Shown: one piece after another, positions 7,176 through 13,896 of the stretch
Layout: each line of letters starts with the position of its first letter
How positions within the stretch are numbered: the first letter of the stretch is position 1
Origin: Flavobacterium psychrophilum
GTDB lineage: Bacteria; Bacteroidota; Bacteroidia; Flavobacteriales; Flavobacteriaceae
NCBI GenBank assembly: GCA_945866505.1
Contig: CAMBHH010000071.1
Location: 1-16,136 of the forward strand
Length of the DNA stretch: 16,136 nt
Direction of reading: 5' to 3'
Made by a program: the position numbers and the translations under genes
Notes under the pieces: model-generated
What the model was told of the DNA's origin: nothing
Database searches by the model: none
The model's input: the letters and a program-made list of their open reading frames with translations, nothing else

Positions 7176-7955
7176 ATGAATTTAAACTTAAAAGATAAAG
7201 TCGTAGTCGTTACTGGCGGAGCCAAAGGTATTGGTTTGGGAATTTGCAAAGCGTTGGCTGCCGAAGGTGCAATTCCAGTTATAATTGGACGAAGAGAAGT
7301 CGATAACCTAAAAGCTATCAAGGAAATTGAAGATTTAGGATATACTGCAATAAATGTTCAAGCGGAACTTTCCCATCCAGAAGATTGTGAAAAAGCCATA
7401 ATGCAAGTTATAGCCAAATGTGGCCGAATTGATGGGTTAGTTAATAATGCAGGAATAAATGATGGCGTTGGATTAGAAAAGGGAAATTATGAAGATTTTA
7501 TGGCTTCGTTGCACAAGAATTTAGTGCATTATTATTTGATGGCTCATCACGCTTTACCAGAACTGAAAAAGTCTAAAGGAAGCATTGTCAATATTGGCTC
7601 TAAAACTGCTGATACAGGTCAAGGAAATACATCGGCTTATGCTGCTGCAAATGGTGGACGAAATGCCCTAACTCGCGAATGGGCAGTTGAATTATTACCT
7701 TATGGCATTAGAGTAAATGCCTTAATTGTGGCAGAATGTTACACTCCCTTATATGAAAATTGGATACAAACTTTTGAAAATCCAGAAGAAAAAATTAGTC
7801 AAATAAGCGATAAAATCCCTTTGGGAAAACGAATGACCACTGTTGATGAAATAGCCAATATGGTTGTATTCTTACTTTCAGAAAAATCCAGTCACACTAC
7901 AGGACAACTTATTTATGTGGATGGTGGTTATACCCATTTAGATAGAGCTTTGTAA
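7176..7955 (+). CDS. SDR oxidoreductase, probable L-fucose dehydrogenase, with YxxxN in place of YxxxK
   Basis: A 259-aa cytoplasmic short-chain dehydrogenase expected to oxidise L-fucose to L-fuconolactone with NAD(P)+. The Rossmann motif TGGAKGIG is at 13-20 and NNAG at 90-93. LVNNAGINDGVGLEKG, TREWAVEL (166-173), TPLYENW (190-196), the SHTTGQ segment and the C-terminal VDGGYTHLDRAL closely match known bacterial L-fucose dehydrogenases. Catalytic Ser142 and Tyr155 have the normal spacing and Asn115 fits the fourth tetrad position. Residue 159, which should be the Lys of YxxxK, is Asn (YAAAN, codon AAT at 7650-7652). No frameshift or stop disturbs the gene, so it looks functional despite the change. 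It is the last gene of the tight 3975-7955 operon. The other SDR of this pathway, 2-keto-3-deoxy-fuconate dehydrogenase, is a less likely identity given the C-terminal match. Confidence 0.88.
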   Translation: MNLNLKDKVVVVTGGAKGIGLGICKALAAEGAIPVIIGRREVDNLKAIKEIEDLGYTAINVQAELSHPEDCEKAIMQVIAKCGRIDGLVNNAGINDGVGLEKGNYEDFMASLHKNLVHYYLMAHHALPELKKSKGSIVNIGSKTADTGQGNTSAYAAANGGRNALTREWAVELLPYGIRVNALIVAECYTPLYENWIQTFENPEEKISQISDKIPLGKRMTTVDEIANMVVFLLSEKSSHTTGQLIYVDGGYTHLDRAL

Positions 7956-7989
7956 TAAACCGTTTTAAACGTAAATTTTACAAAGCTCT
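7944..7989. terminator. Hairpin between convergent genes, overlapping the SDR stop
   Basis: AGAGCTTTGTAA (7944-7955) is exactly repeated in reverse complement at 7978-7989, a perfect 12-bp stem. The loop holds a smaller palindrome, CGTTTTAAACG (7961-7971). The 5' arm is made of the last codons and TAA stop of the SDR gene. The alpha-amylase gene ends at 8013 on the other strand, so the element can serve both genes as a bidirectional terminator. Neither side has a long T tract, which lowers certainty about intrinsic termination. Confidence 0.65.
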
Positions 7990-8012
7990 GATATTCTTTA
8001 AATTAAATTAAC

Positions 8013-9884
8013 CTATAATTGCAACTGAAAAATAAACGATTCAGAAGGACCAATGTTTATTAGTGCTTTTCCCTCTCCGTTTTCTACTCGCAATTGCGTA
8101 GTTTTTTGATAATACAATTGATCGGTGACGGTGTAAGTTCCATCTTTCAAATTCCATTTTTGAATAATATCAGCAGGAATTCGTAAATCAAAATTACTAG
8201 ATGCCAGTGCATAAAAATTAGTCACAACTATTAATTTCTGAGTGTCAGACCAACGAGTATAAGAATAAATAGCAATATCATAACCAGATGTTATGTTGCG
8301 ATTGGCAGTTTGTATTTCTTGAAAATTCCCCATTAAAGCAGAACTGCTGATAGAAAAATTCAACAATCTTTTGTAAAAATCACGCAAATCTTTTTCGCTT
8401 TGCGAAAGTTGCCCTCCATCAAATTTGCCTCCGTTCATCCATCGTTGATGATTTGGAACTCCAATATAATCAAAAATAGAAGTTCTGGAATGGGTTCCAA
8501 AACCAGCGTTTTCATTTCCAGCTTCGCCCACTTCCTGACCAAAATATATCATCGTTGGAGCAGTACTTATCGTTGCGGAAACTACCATTAGTGGTTTTCC
8601 TTTTTCTGGCGTTTCTGCAAATTCAGGACTTGCCAAACGTTGTTCATCGTGATTGTCCAAAAACTTAAGCATATGATGTTCGATATCTGCCATTCGGTGT
8701 TGAATATCGGAAAGTCCATCAGGCCAAGTTTTTCCTTGAATTACAGCTTTCAAATGGTCGTAGGTTTCTACTTTGTCATACAAATAATCCATTTTTCCGA
8801 GGCGAATGTAATTGCGATATTCATTTGGATTATACACTTCTGCCATCAAAAAAGCATCTGGATTCTTCACTTTTATTGCCGAATTCATATAACTCCAAAA
8901 CTCATAAGGCACCATTTCGGCCATATCATAACGAAAACCGTCGACACCTTTTTCAGTCCAATACAAAGCAATATCACGGAATTTTTTCCAAGAACTAGGC
9001 ACATCTTTATCAGCCCAAAAATCGAAATGCTCTTGACAGGATCTAGTATCAAAACCTGCTGGAAGTTCTGGAAAATTTTTAGTACCATCAGGACGAATTC
9101 CGTAATTTACTTTCACAGTTTCATACCAATCGTTTTTGTCTGGTTTTGCCAATCTCGAACCATTACCGGTCCATTTTGCTGGGAATTCTTCAAATTTTCC
9201 GTCAATTAGTGGATTGGCTTCACCGTTTAAAGGTTTGGCAGTATCTGGAATTTCAAAACGGGTATTCGGAATATAATAAAAATTGTTGTCGCGTTTATAT
9301 TCTACTGTAACATCATCATTCGCACCAAAATCTTTTACACCTTTTGGGTTACTTTTTCCTTCGTATTTTCGAGCAATATGATTGGGAACAATATCAATAA
9401 TGACCTTCATTCCTGCTTTGTGAGTTCGGGCAATCAAGGCTTCAAATTCTTGCAAACGATTGGCTGGATGTACCGCCAAATCAGGGTTTACATTATAATA
9501 ATCTTTTACAGCATATGGGGAACCAGCGCGACCTTTTACTACTTCGGGATCATCATTCGAAATACCAATAGCTGTGTAATCACCCACCAAAGCATGGTGC
9601 GGAACTCCAGTGTACCAAATAGATGTAACGCCCAAATCTTTTATTTCTTTTAAAGCTTTATCGGTAAAATCATTGAACTTCCCTACTCCATTTTCTTCAA
9701 TGGTTCCCCAAGGTTTATTGGTCGTATTTTGGTTTCCAAACAATCGGGTAAAAACCTGATAAACAACTTCTTTATGCGGTGGTTTATTCTTCTTTTCTGT
9801 ATCCATTTTTATAGCGGTGGTTTTACAGGCTGCTGCCAAAAGTAGTGTACTTATACTTGCAACAATAGTTATTTTTTTTATCAT
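8013..9884 (-). CDS. Alpha-amylase family lipoprotein, GH13
   Basis: A 623-aa glycoside hydrolase acting on alpha-glucans. It has a lipoprotein signal peptide with lipobox LAAAC (Cys20), so it is anchored in a membrane, probably the outer membrane. All four GH13 regions are present: DIVPNH (164-169), GVDGFRYDMAE (313-323) with nucleophile Asp320 and Arg318, LMAEVYNP (346-353) with acid/base Glu349, and FLDNHDEQR (408-416) with Asp413. Between regions I and II is a long B-domain-like insertion (about 170-300). Residues from about 530 form the C-terminal beta domain. It stands alone: no SusC, SusD or regulator is adjacent, and the gene converges on the fucose cluster and diverges from the OstA-like gene. 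The GH13 subfamily, and whether it cleaves starch, maltodextrin or pullulan, cannot be assigned by eye. Confidence 0.93.
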   Translation of the reverse strand: MIKKITIVASISTLLLAAACKTTAIKMDTEKKNKPPHKEVVYQVFTRLFGNQNTTNKPWGTIEENGVGKFNDFTDKALKEIKDLGVTSIWYTGVPHHALVGDYTAIGISNDDPEVVKGRAGSPYAVKDYYNVNPDLAVHPANRLQEFEALIARTHKAGMKVIIDIVPNHIARKYEGKSNPKGVKDFGANDDVTVEYKRDNNFYYIPNTRFEIPDTAKPLNGEANPLIDGKFEEFPAKWTGNGSRLAKPDKNDWYETVKVNYGIRPDGTKNFPELPAGFDTRSCQEHFDFWADKDVPSSWKKFRDIALYWTEKGVDGFRYDMAEMVPYEFWSYMNSAIKVKNPDAFLMAEVYNPNEYRNYIRLGKMDYLYDKVETYDHLKAVIQGKTWPDGLSDIQHRMADIEHHMLKFLDNHDEQRLASPEFAETPEKGKPLMVVSATISTAPTMIYFGQEVGEAGNENAGFGTHSRTSIFDYIGVPNHQRWMNGGKFDGGQLSQSEKDLRDFYKRLLNFSISSSALMGNFQEIQTANRNITSGYDIAIYSYTRWSDTQKLIVVTNFYALASSNFDLRIPADIIQKWNLKDGTYTVTDQLYYQKTTQLRVENGEGKALINIGPSESFIFQLQL

Positions 9885-10156
9885 AGTAAATTATTTTTCC
9901 TGATTTTTAAAGCAAATTACGAAATCCAATCCAAATGGATTAACAACTTCTAAAAATACTATTTTTTTAGCTTCAATTTGAGAATTATTCAAAAACTATT
10001 GATCTGAATTGGAACTACAACGAAATACTATTCCATTTTGTTAATAAATTTTCAAGAAGTCGAAAGCTATTTGATGCGATTGTCCGAGTTATAAATAAAT
10101 CATAATATAGATTACGGTTGTTTGCTTTTTCTTAAATTTGGCAAAAAATAAATCCA
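9885..10156. other. Divergent intergenic region between amylase and OstA-like gene
   Basis: 272 bases of very AT-rich DNA that should hold both divergent promoters. I see no gene in it. On the minus strand TAATTTG (9913-9919) is one base short of the -7 consensus and lies about 29 bases before the amylase start. On the plus strand there is an exact -7 match at 10133-10140. A small hairpin (AATCC AAAT GGATT, 9928-9941) is present. No strong operator was seen. Confidence 0.5.
10133..10140 (+). promoter_or_regulatory. Candidate -7 promoter element for the OstA-like gene
   Basis: TAAATTTG is an exact match to the Bacteroidota -7 consensus TAnnTTTG and ends 17 bases before the TTG start at 10157, implying a very short leader. 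A -33 TTG at the ideal spacing is not present; the TTTG at 10121-10124 is too close. Confidence 0.5.
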
Positions 10157-11785
10157 TTGAAGAAAGTATTCTTTTTCATAAGTTGTTGTTTTGTAGTTTT
10201 AGGTTTCCAAAACCTTTTGGCGCAAGCTCCAAAAAAAATTCTTGTAGAACATTCTGATTATTTTAATGTCAATCAAGTTGAAGCGCCAGATGCTGCTTTG
10301 CTCACCGGAAATGTGCGCATCAATCACGACGGTATCATTATGACTTGTAATAAAGCCTATTGGTTTCAAAAAGAAAACTACATCAAAGCCTTTGGAAACG
10401 TGCAATTAGTTCAAGGCGATACTTTATATCTCAATAGTAAATATGCCGAATACAATGGCAATATGAGACAAGCTTTTGCAACCGGAGATGCCAAAATGCG
10501 CTCGCCAGAATCGACAATGGTCACGGATACCATCAACTTTGACAGAAACACCCAAGAAGTTTTTTATAACACCAACGGAACAATTACCAACAGAGATAAT
10601 ACGCTAAAAAGCAAGTCTGGACGCTATTATGTTGCCGAAAAAAAATTTCAATTCCTGACTGCTGTTACTATTACAAATCCTAAGTATGTTATCAAGTCGA
10701 ATCATTTGGATTATTACAGCAATTCGGGGCATTCCTACCTTTTTGGACCTTCAACAATTACCAGTAAAACCAATTATATTTATACCGAAAAAGGGTTTTA
10801 TGACACCAAAAAAAATGTGTCCCATTTCCTTCGGAAGTCTTACATCAAATACGATGATCGATTAATAGAAGGTGATAGTTTGTATTATGACCGAAATCGG
10901 GAATTTGCCTCAGCAACAAGAAATGTAAAAATCACAGACTCCATAAATCAAGGAATTATTAAAGGGCATTATGCCGAATTGTTCAAAAATCAAGACTCGA
11001 TGTTTGTGACGAAAAGAGCCGTAGCAATCAATCTAGTCGAAAAGGATTCAGTTTACATTCACGGAAAAAAACTGATGGTTACGGGACCGGAAGGCAACCG
11101 AATTATTCGCGCTTTCAAAAACGTTCGTTTCTATAAAATTGATATGAGTGGCAAATGCGATTCCTTGCATTCTAGTACAAAATTAGCCTTAACAAAACTC
11201 ATTGGAAATCCAATTCTTTGGAACGGAGAAAGCCAGATTACAGGCGATATTATGCACCTTATCGGAAATAATACCACAAAGAAATTAGATTCACTTAAAG
11301 TGCTTAACAATACGTTTCTAGTCTCAAAAGACACACTTGGAACAGGATTTAACCAAGTCAAAGGGCAAAATCTGTACGGGAAATTTCTTGATGGAAAACT
11401 CCACGATGTCGATATTATAAAAAACACCGAGGTTATTTATTATATGCGAAATGATGCCCAAGAACTCATCGGCATTAACAAAAATGTGAGTAGCAAAATC
11501 AATATTATTTTTGATAAAAACGAAATAGAAGACATCACTTTTTTCAACTCTGTGGATGGCATTATTTACCCCGAAAAAGAATTACTTGAACCCGATAGAA
11601 AACTTCGTGGACTTGTCTGGCGTGGCGATGAGAGAATAAAATCGAAAGACGATATTTTTCCGCCCGAAGAAAATACAGAAAACGAAAAACTGATTCAACA
11701 AGGAAAAGATGAGGCTGCCAAAGAAAATGTCCCGATGAAAATCCGAAAGGAAACCTTAAATTACGATAAGAAGAAAAAGAAGTAG
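10157..11785 (+). CDS. OstA/LptA-like LPS-transport periplasmic protein
   Basis: A 542-aa exported protein of the OstA-like family found in Bacteroidota, related to the LptA/OstA jelly-roll proteins that carry lipopolysaccharide across the periplasm. It begins at TTG (10157): the codons that follow give an immediate signal peptide (KKVFFFISCCFVVLGFQNLLA, cleavage near residue 22), an in-frame stop lies just upstream at 10133, and no ATG would preserve the signal. The N-terminal half (about 45-200) shows the repeating strand pattern of this fold: GNVRINHDG, CNKAYW, GNVQLVQGDTLYLNS, GDAKMRSPES and VTDTINFDR. Similar strands (LIEGDSLYYDR, ARNVKI-type segments) recur to about residue 400. The tail is highly charged and ends in a lysine run. 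Unlike short E. coli LptA, it is a long multi-repeat protein. The role in LPS export is inferred from family. Confidence 0.85.
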   Translation: MKKVFFFISCCFVVLGFQNLLAQAPKKILVEHSDYFNVNQVEAPDAALLTGNVRINHDGIIMTCNKAYWFQKENYIKAFGNVQLVQGDTLYLNSKYAEYNGNMRQAFATGDAKMRSPESTMVTDTINFDRNTQEVFYNTNGTITNRDNTLKSKSGRYYVAEKKFQFLTAVTITNPKYVIKSNHLDYYSNSGHSYLFGPSTITSKTNYIYTEKGFYDTKKNVSHFLRKSYIKYDDRLIEGDSLYYDRNREFASATRNVKITDSINQGIIKGHYAELFKNQDSMFVTKRAVAINLVEKDSVYIHGKKLMVTGPEGNRIIRAFKNVRFYKIDMSGKCDSLHSSTKLALTKLIGNPILWNGESQITGDIMHLIGNNTTKKLDSLKVLNNTFLVSKDTLGTGFNQVKGQNLYGKFLDGKLHDVDIIKNTEVIYYMRNDAQELIGINKNVSSKINIIFDKNEIEDITFFNSVDGIIYPEKELLEPDRKLRGLVWRGDERIKSKDDIFPPEENTENEKLIQQGKDEAAKENVPMKIRKETLNYDKKKKK

Positions 11786-11846
11786 ATTTCAGGTTGCAGT
11801 TTTCAGATTGCAGGTAGCCGTTTTACAGAAATAATATGCCCTTTAT

Positions 11847-11920
11847 TTGTCATTCCGATGAAGGAGGAATTCCAACAAACGAGAGCACCTTTTGAGATTC
11901 CTCCTTCGTCGGAATGACAA
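11847..11920. repeat. Long palindromic repeat (24-bp stem)
   Basis: Arms 11847-11870 and 11897-11920 are complementary over 24 bases with one T-G pair, separated by a 26-base loop. The arm contains GTCATTCCGATGAAGGAGGA. The high GC of the arms stands out against the surrounding AT-rich DNA. It follows the OstA-like gene by about 60 bases and could end its transcription. Its form (REP-like palindrome) resembles intergenic repeats common in Bacteroidota genomes, but no second copy lies in the window. Confidence 0.8.
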
Positions 11921-11958
11921 GTTTCAAGATAAAAACAATCAAATTAACACAAAATAAT

Positions 11959-12381
11959 ATGAGTTGGGATATTTTAATAATTAATTCAAAAGAACCAGTC
12001 GATTTTGAAAAAGGAGATTGGTCGGATTTTGTTTCTAGGCAAAATGTTATAGAAAATATTAAATCTACATTTCCTGAAGTTAATTGGACTGATTTTTCTT
12101 GGGGAGAATTAACAAATGAATTTGCTGATATTGAATTTAATATTGGGGATGAAGAATCAATAGGAAACAATTTTATGTTGCATGTTCGTGGAGGTAGTAA
12201 TGTGGTAAATTTGATTTTTTCAATGTGCCAACAATGTGGTTGGATTGCTTATGACCTAGCGAGTGAAAAATTTATTAATAGTGCAGAGGATAATTCGGGG
12301 CTTAAATCATTGCAAGATTATAAAAATCAAGTAATCAAATTTGAAAATACCAAAGTCAAGAAACCTTGGTGGAAATTTTAA
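11959..12381 (+). CDS. Small conserved-looking protein of unknown function
   Basis: A 140-aa soluble protein, no signal peptide or membrane segment. I chose the ATG at 11959 (MSWDILIINSKEPVDFEKGD); an in-frame ATG at 11914 would add 15 residues encoded partly by the palindromic repeat ending at 11920, so it is unlikely. The MSWDI start, the VNWTDFSWGEL and FADIEFNIGDEE segments, the FMLHVRGGSN strand and a C-terminal block (CGWIAYDLASEKFI) resemble a family of short uncharacterised bacterial proteins that I recognise only as hypothetical, some perhaps immunity-like. No toxin gene is next to it. GC is about 32% (96 of 300 bases in 12001-12300), against about 45% in sampled parts of the following aminotransferase. 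With repeats on both sides, it looks like an inserted cargo gene. Function unknown. Confidence 0.75.
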   Translation: MSWDILIINSKEPVDFEKGDWSDFVSRQNVIENIKSTFPEVNWTDFSWGELTNEFADIEFNIGDEESIGNNFMLHVRGGSNVVNLIFSMCQQCGWIAYDLASEKFINSAEDNSGLKSLQDYKNQVIKFENTKVKKPWWKF

Positions 12382-12411
12382 GCATCCAAATAACTCAACA
12401 AAACCATAACA

Positions 12412-12427
12412 AACGGTTTCAACCGTT
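12412..12427. repeat. Short hairpin AACGGTT-TC-AACCGTT
   Basis: Seven complementary bases on each side of a 2-base centre (or 6 bp with a 4-base loop), 31 bases after the stop of the small unknown gene. It may be its terminator, although no T tract follows. Confidence 0.5.
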
Positions 12428-12499
12428 GCCTATTGAAGAAGATAAAAATTAAACAATTCGTTTCCCACGCTTGAAAACGTGTGCAATGCAATAAAACTC

Positions 12500-12533
12500 C
12501 GTGAACTTTGCGAAAATCTTCGTGAACTTTGCG
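12500..12533 (+). repeat. Direct repeat CGTGAACTTTGCG x2 just upstream of the aminotransferase
   Basis: The 13-mer CGTGAACTTTGCG occurs exactly at 12500-12512 and 12521-12533, offset by 21 bp. The second copy contains GAACTTTG (12524-12531), one base away from the -7 promoter consensus TAnnTTTG, ending 19 bases before the TTG start at 12550. It may supply the promoter of the aminotransferase, or be an inert flavobacterial intergenic repeat. Confidence 0.7.
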
Positions 12534-12549
12534 GTTAAAAACATAGATT

Positions 12550-13737
12550 TTGAACAACGATTTCATAAAATACCAAGCCCAAACGTCTCCCTATCCATTA
12601 GGAATGGAGGTTTCGCACGCAAAAGGATCTTATATTTTCGACACCAATAATAAAAAATATTTGGATTTTGTGGCTGGCGTTTCGGCTTGCACGCTTGGAC
12701 ACCAACCGCCAAGAGTCAATAAAGCGATAAAAGACCAGTTGGACAAATATTCACACGTTATGGTCTATGGTGAATATTCACAAAGTCCAGCCGTGGAATA
12801 TTGCAAATTGATGGCTTCACTCCTACCCGAACCTTTAAAGAAAACCTATTTGGTCAATTCGGGTACCGAAGCTATTGAAGGCGCTCTAAAACTCGCCCGA
12901 AGAACAACTGGAAGAAGCCAATTGATTTCGTGCCACAATGCCTATCACGGCAATACGATGGGATCTCTGAGCGTGATGGGATTCGAAGAACGCAAAAGCA
13001 TTTTCCGTCCTTTGATTCCCGATGTCGATTTTATTACCTTCAACAACGAAGCCGATTTAGAAAAAATAACCACTAAAACTGCTGGAATTCTACTCGAAAC
13101 CATTCAAGGAGGTGCTGGATTTATTGAGCCTGAAAACAATTTTCTGAAAAAAGTTCGCGAACGTTGCACCGAAGTAGGCGCAATGATGATTCTCGACGAA
13201 ATCCAACCGGGTTTCGGTAGAACAGGCAAACTTTTTGGGTTCCAAAATTACGATGTCGTTCCTGATATTGTCGTTATGGGAAAAGGAATGGGAGGCGGAA
13301 TGCCTGTTGGCGCTTTCACGGCATCAGCAGAGATGATGGATTTGTTGAGCCACAATCCTAAATTAGGTCACATCACAACCTTTGGAGGTCATCCTGTCAT
13401 TGCGGCAGCTTGTTTGGCGACTTTGCAGGAAATTACAGAAACAAATTTGATGGCGGAAACTTTGAAGAAAGAAAAGCTCTTCAGATCACTTTTGGTACAT
13501 CCTTTGATAAAAGAAATTCGAGGAAAAGGATTAATGTTGGCGGCAATGACAGAAAGTGCAGCTATTACTAACGAAGTAATTCTGAAATGCCAAGACAAAG
13601 GATTGATTTTATTTTGGCTTTTGTTCGAAGCCAATGCCATTAGAATAACACCGCCATTAACCATTTCAGAAAATGAAATTCGAGAAGGTTGCGCGATTAT
13701 GATTGAGGTAATGGATTCAATTATTGATAGTTTATAG
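12550..13737 (+). CDS. Class III PLP-dependent aminotransferase
   Basis: A 395-aa cytoplasmic enzyme of the ornithine/acetylornithine/4-aminobutyrate aminotransferase class. It starts at TTG (12550) with NNDFIKYQAQTSPYPLGMEV, the expected N-terminus; the next ATG (Met19) would remove it. Motifs: NSGTEA (103-108, cofactor phosphate binding), HNAYHGNTMG (129-138), LDEIQPGFGRTG (215-226) with Asp216 that holds the pyridine nitrogen, VVMGKGMGGG (241-250) with Schiff-base Lys245, and HITTFGGHPV about residues 276-285. In flavobacteria this enzyme is usually annotated only as an aspartate aminotransferase family protein; the amino donor and acceptor are not settled by sequence. The genes beside it (OstA-like, TPR) give no pathway clue. 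The stop codon is inside a hairpin (13730-13779). Confidence 0.93.
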   Translation: MNNDFIKYQAQTSPYPLGMEVSHAKGSYIFDTNNKKYLDFVAGVSACTLGHQPPRVNKAIKDQLDKYSHVMVYGEYSQSPAVEYCKLMASLLPEPLKKTYLVNSGTEAIEGALKLARRTTGRSQLISCHNAYHGNTMGSLSVMGFEERKSIFRPLIPDVDFITFNNEADLEKITTKTAGILLETIQGGAGFIEPENNFLKKVRERCTEVGAMMILDEIQPGFGRTGKLFGFQNYDVVPDIVVMGKGMGGGMPVGAFTASAEMMDLLSHNPKLGHITTFGGHPVIAAACLATLQEITETNLMAETLKKEKLFRSLLVHPLIKEIRGKGLMLAAMTESAAITNEVILKCQDKGLILFWLLFEANAIRITPPLTISENEIREGCAIMIEVMDSIIDSL

Positions 13738-13779
13738 TTTTTGGTTTATGGTTTCTTCAACCAACAACAAACTATAAAC
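13730..13779. terminator. Hairpin overlapping the aminotransferase stop codon
   Basis: GTTTATAGTTT (13730-13740) is exactly complementary to 13769-13779, with a 28-base loop that contains GGTT/AACC pairs able to extend the stem. The TAG stop (13735-13737) is within the 5' arm. It is AT-rich and lacks a clean T tract, so termination is plausible but not certain. Confidence 0.5.
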
Positions 13780-13811
13780 AGTAAACGATAAACTTTAAAA
13801 ACTGTTAATTA

Positions 13812-13828
13812 AATTGTTGACAACAATT
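13812..13828. promoter_or_regulatory. 17-bp palindrome upstream of the TPR gene
   Basis: AATTGTTGACAACAATT has perfect 8-bp arms around a central A, 69 bases before the TPR start. ACAACAAT recurs at 13842-13849, 22 bp from the copy at 13820-13827, about two helical turns. Downstream, TACTTTTA (13862-13869) and TATTTTG (13868-13874) are near-matches to the -7 element. Together this looks like an operator ahead of a promoter, but no regulator is known for it. Confidence 0.4.
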
Positions 13829-13896
13829 CAAAATTTTTCTCACAACAATACTTAGGTTGCCTACTTTTATTTTGGGCAAACTCAAAAAAATAACCT

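Noticed and set aside
7176..7955. SDR as 2-keto-3-deoxy-L-fuconate dehydrogenase
   Set aside because: The NNAGINDGVGL, TREWAVEL, TPLYENW and GGYTHLDRAL segments match L-fucose dehydrogenases much better, though only an assay can settle it.
8640..9209. Plus-strand 189-codon open frame opposite the amylase
   Set aside because: It lies fully within the GH13 gene on the other strand and its translation is low-complexity aromatic/hydrophobic with no recognisable motif.
11914..11958. ATG at 11914 as start of the small unknown gene
   Set aside because: Its first codons lie in the arm of a palindromic repeat; MSWDI at 11959 matches the start of similar proteins.
12500..12533. CRISPR-like repeat
   Set aside because: Only two 13-bp units with an 8-base gap; no array, and no cas genes nearby.
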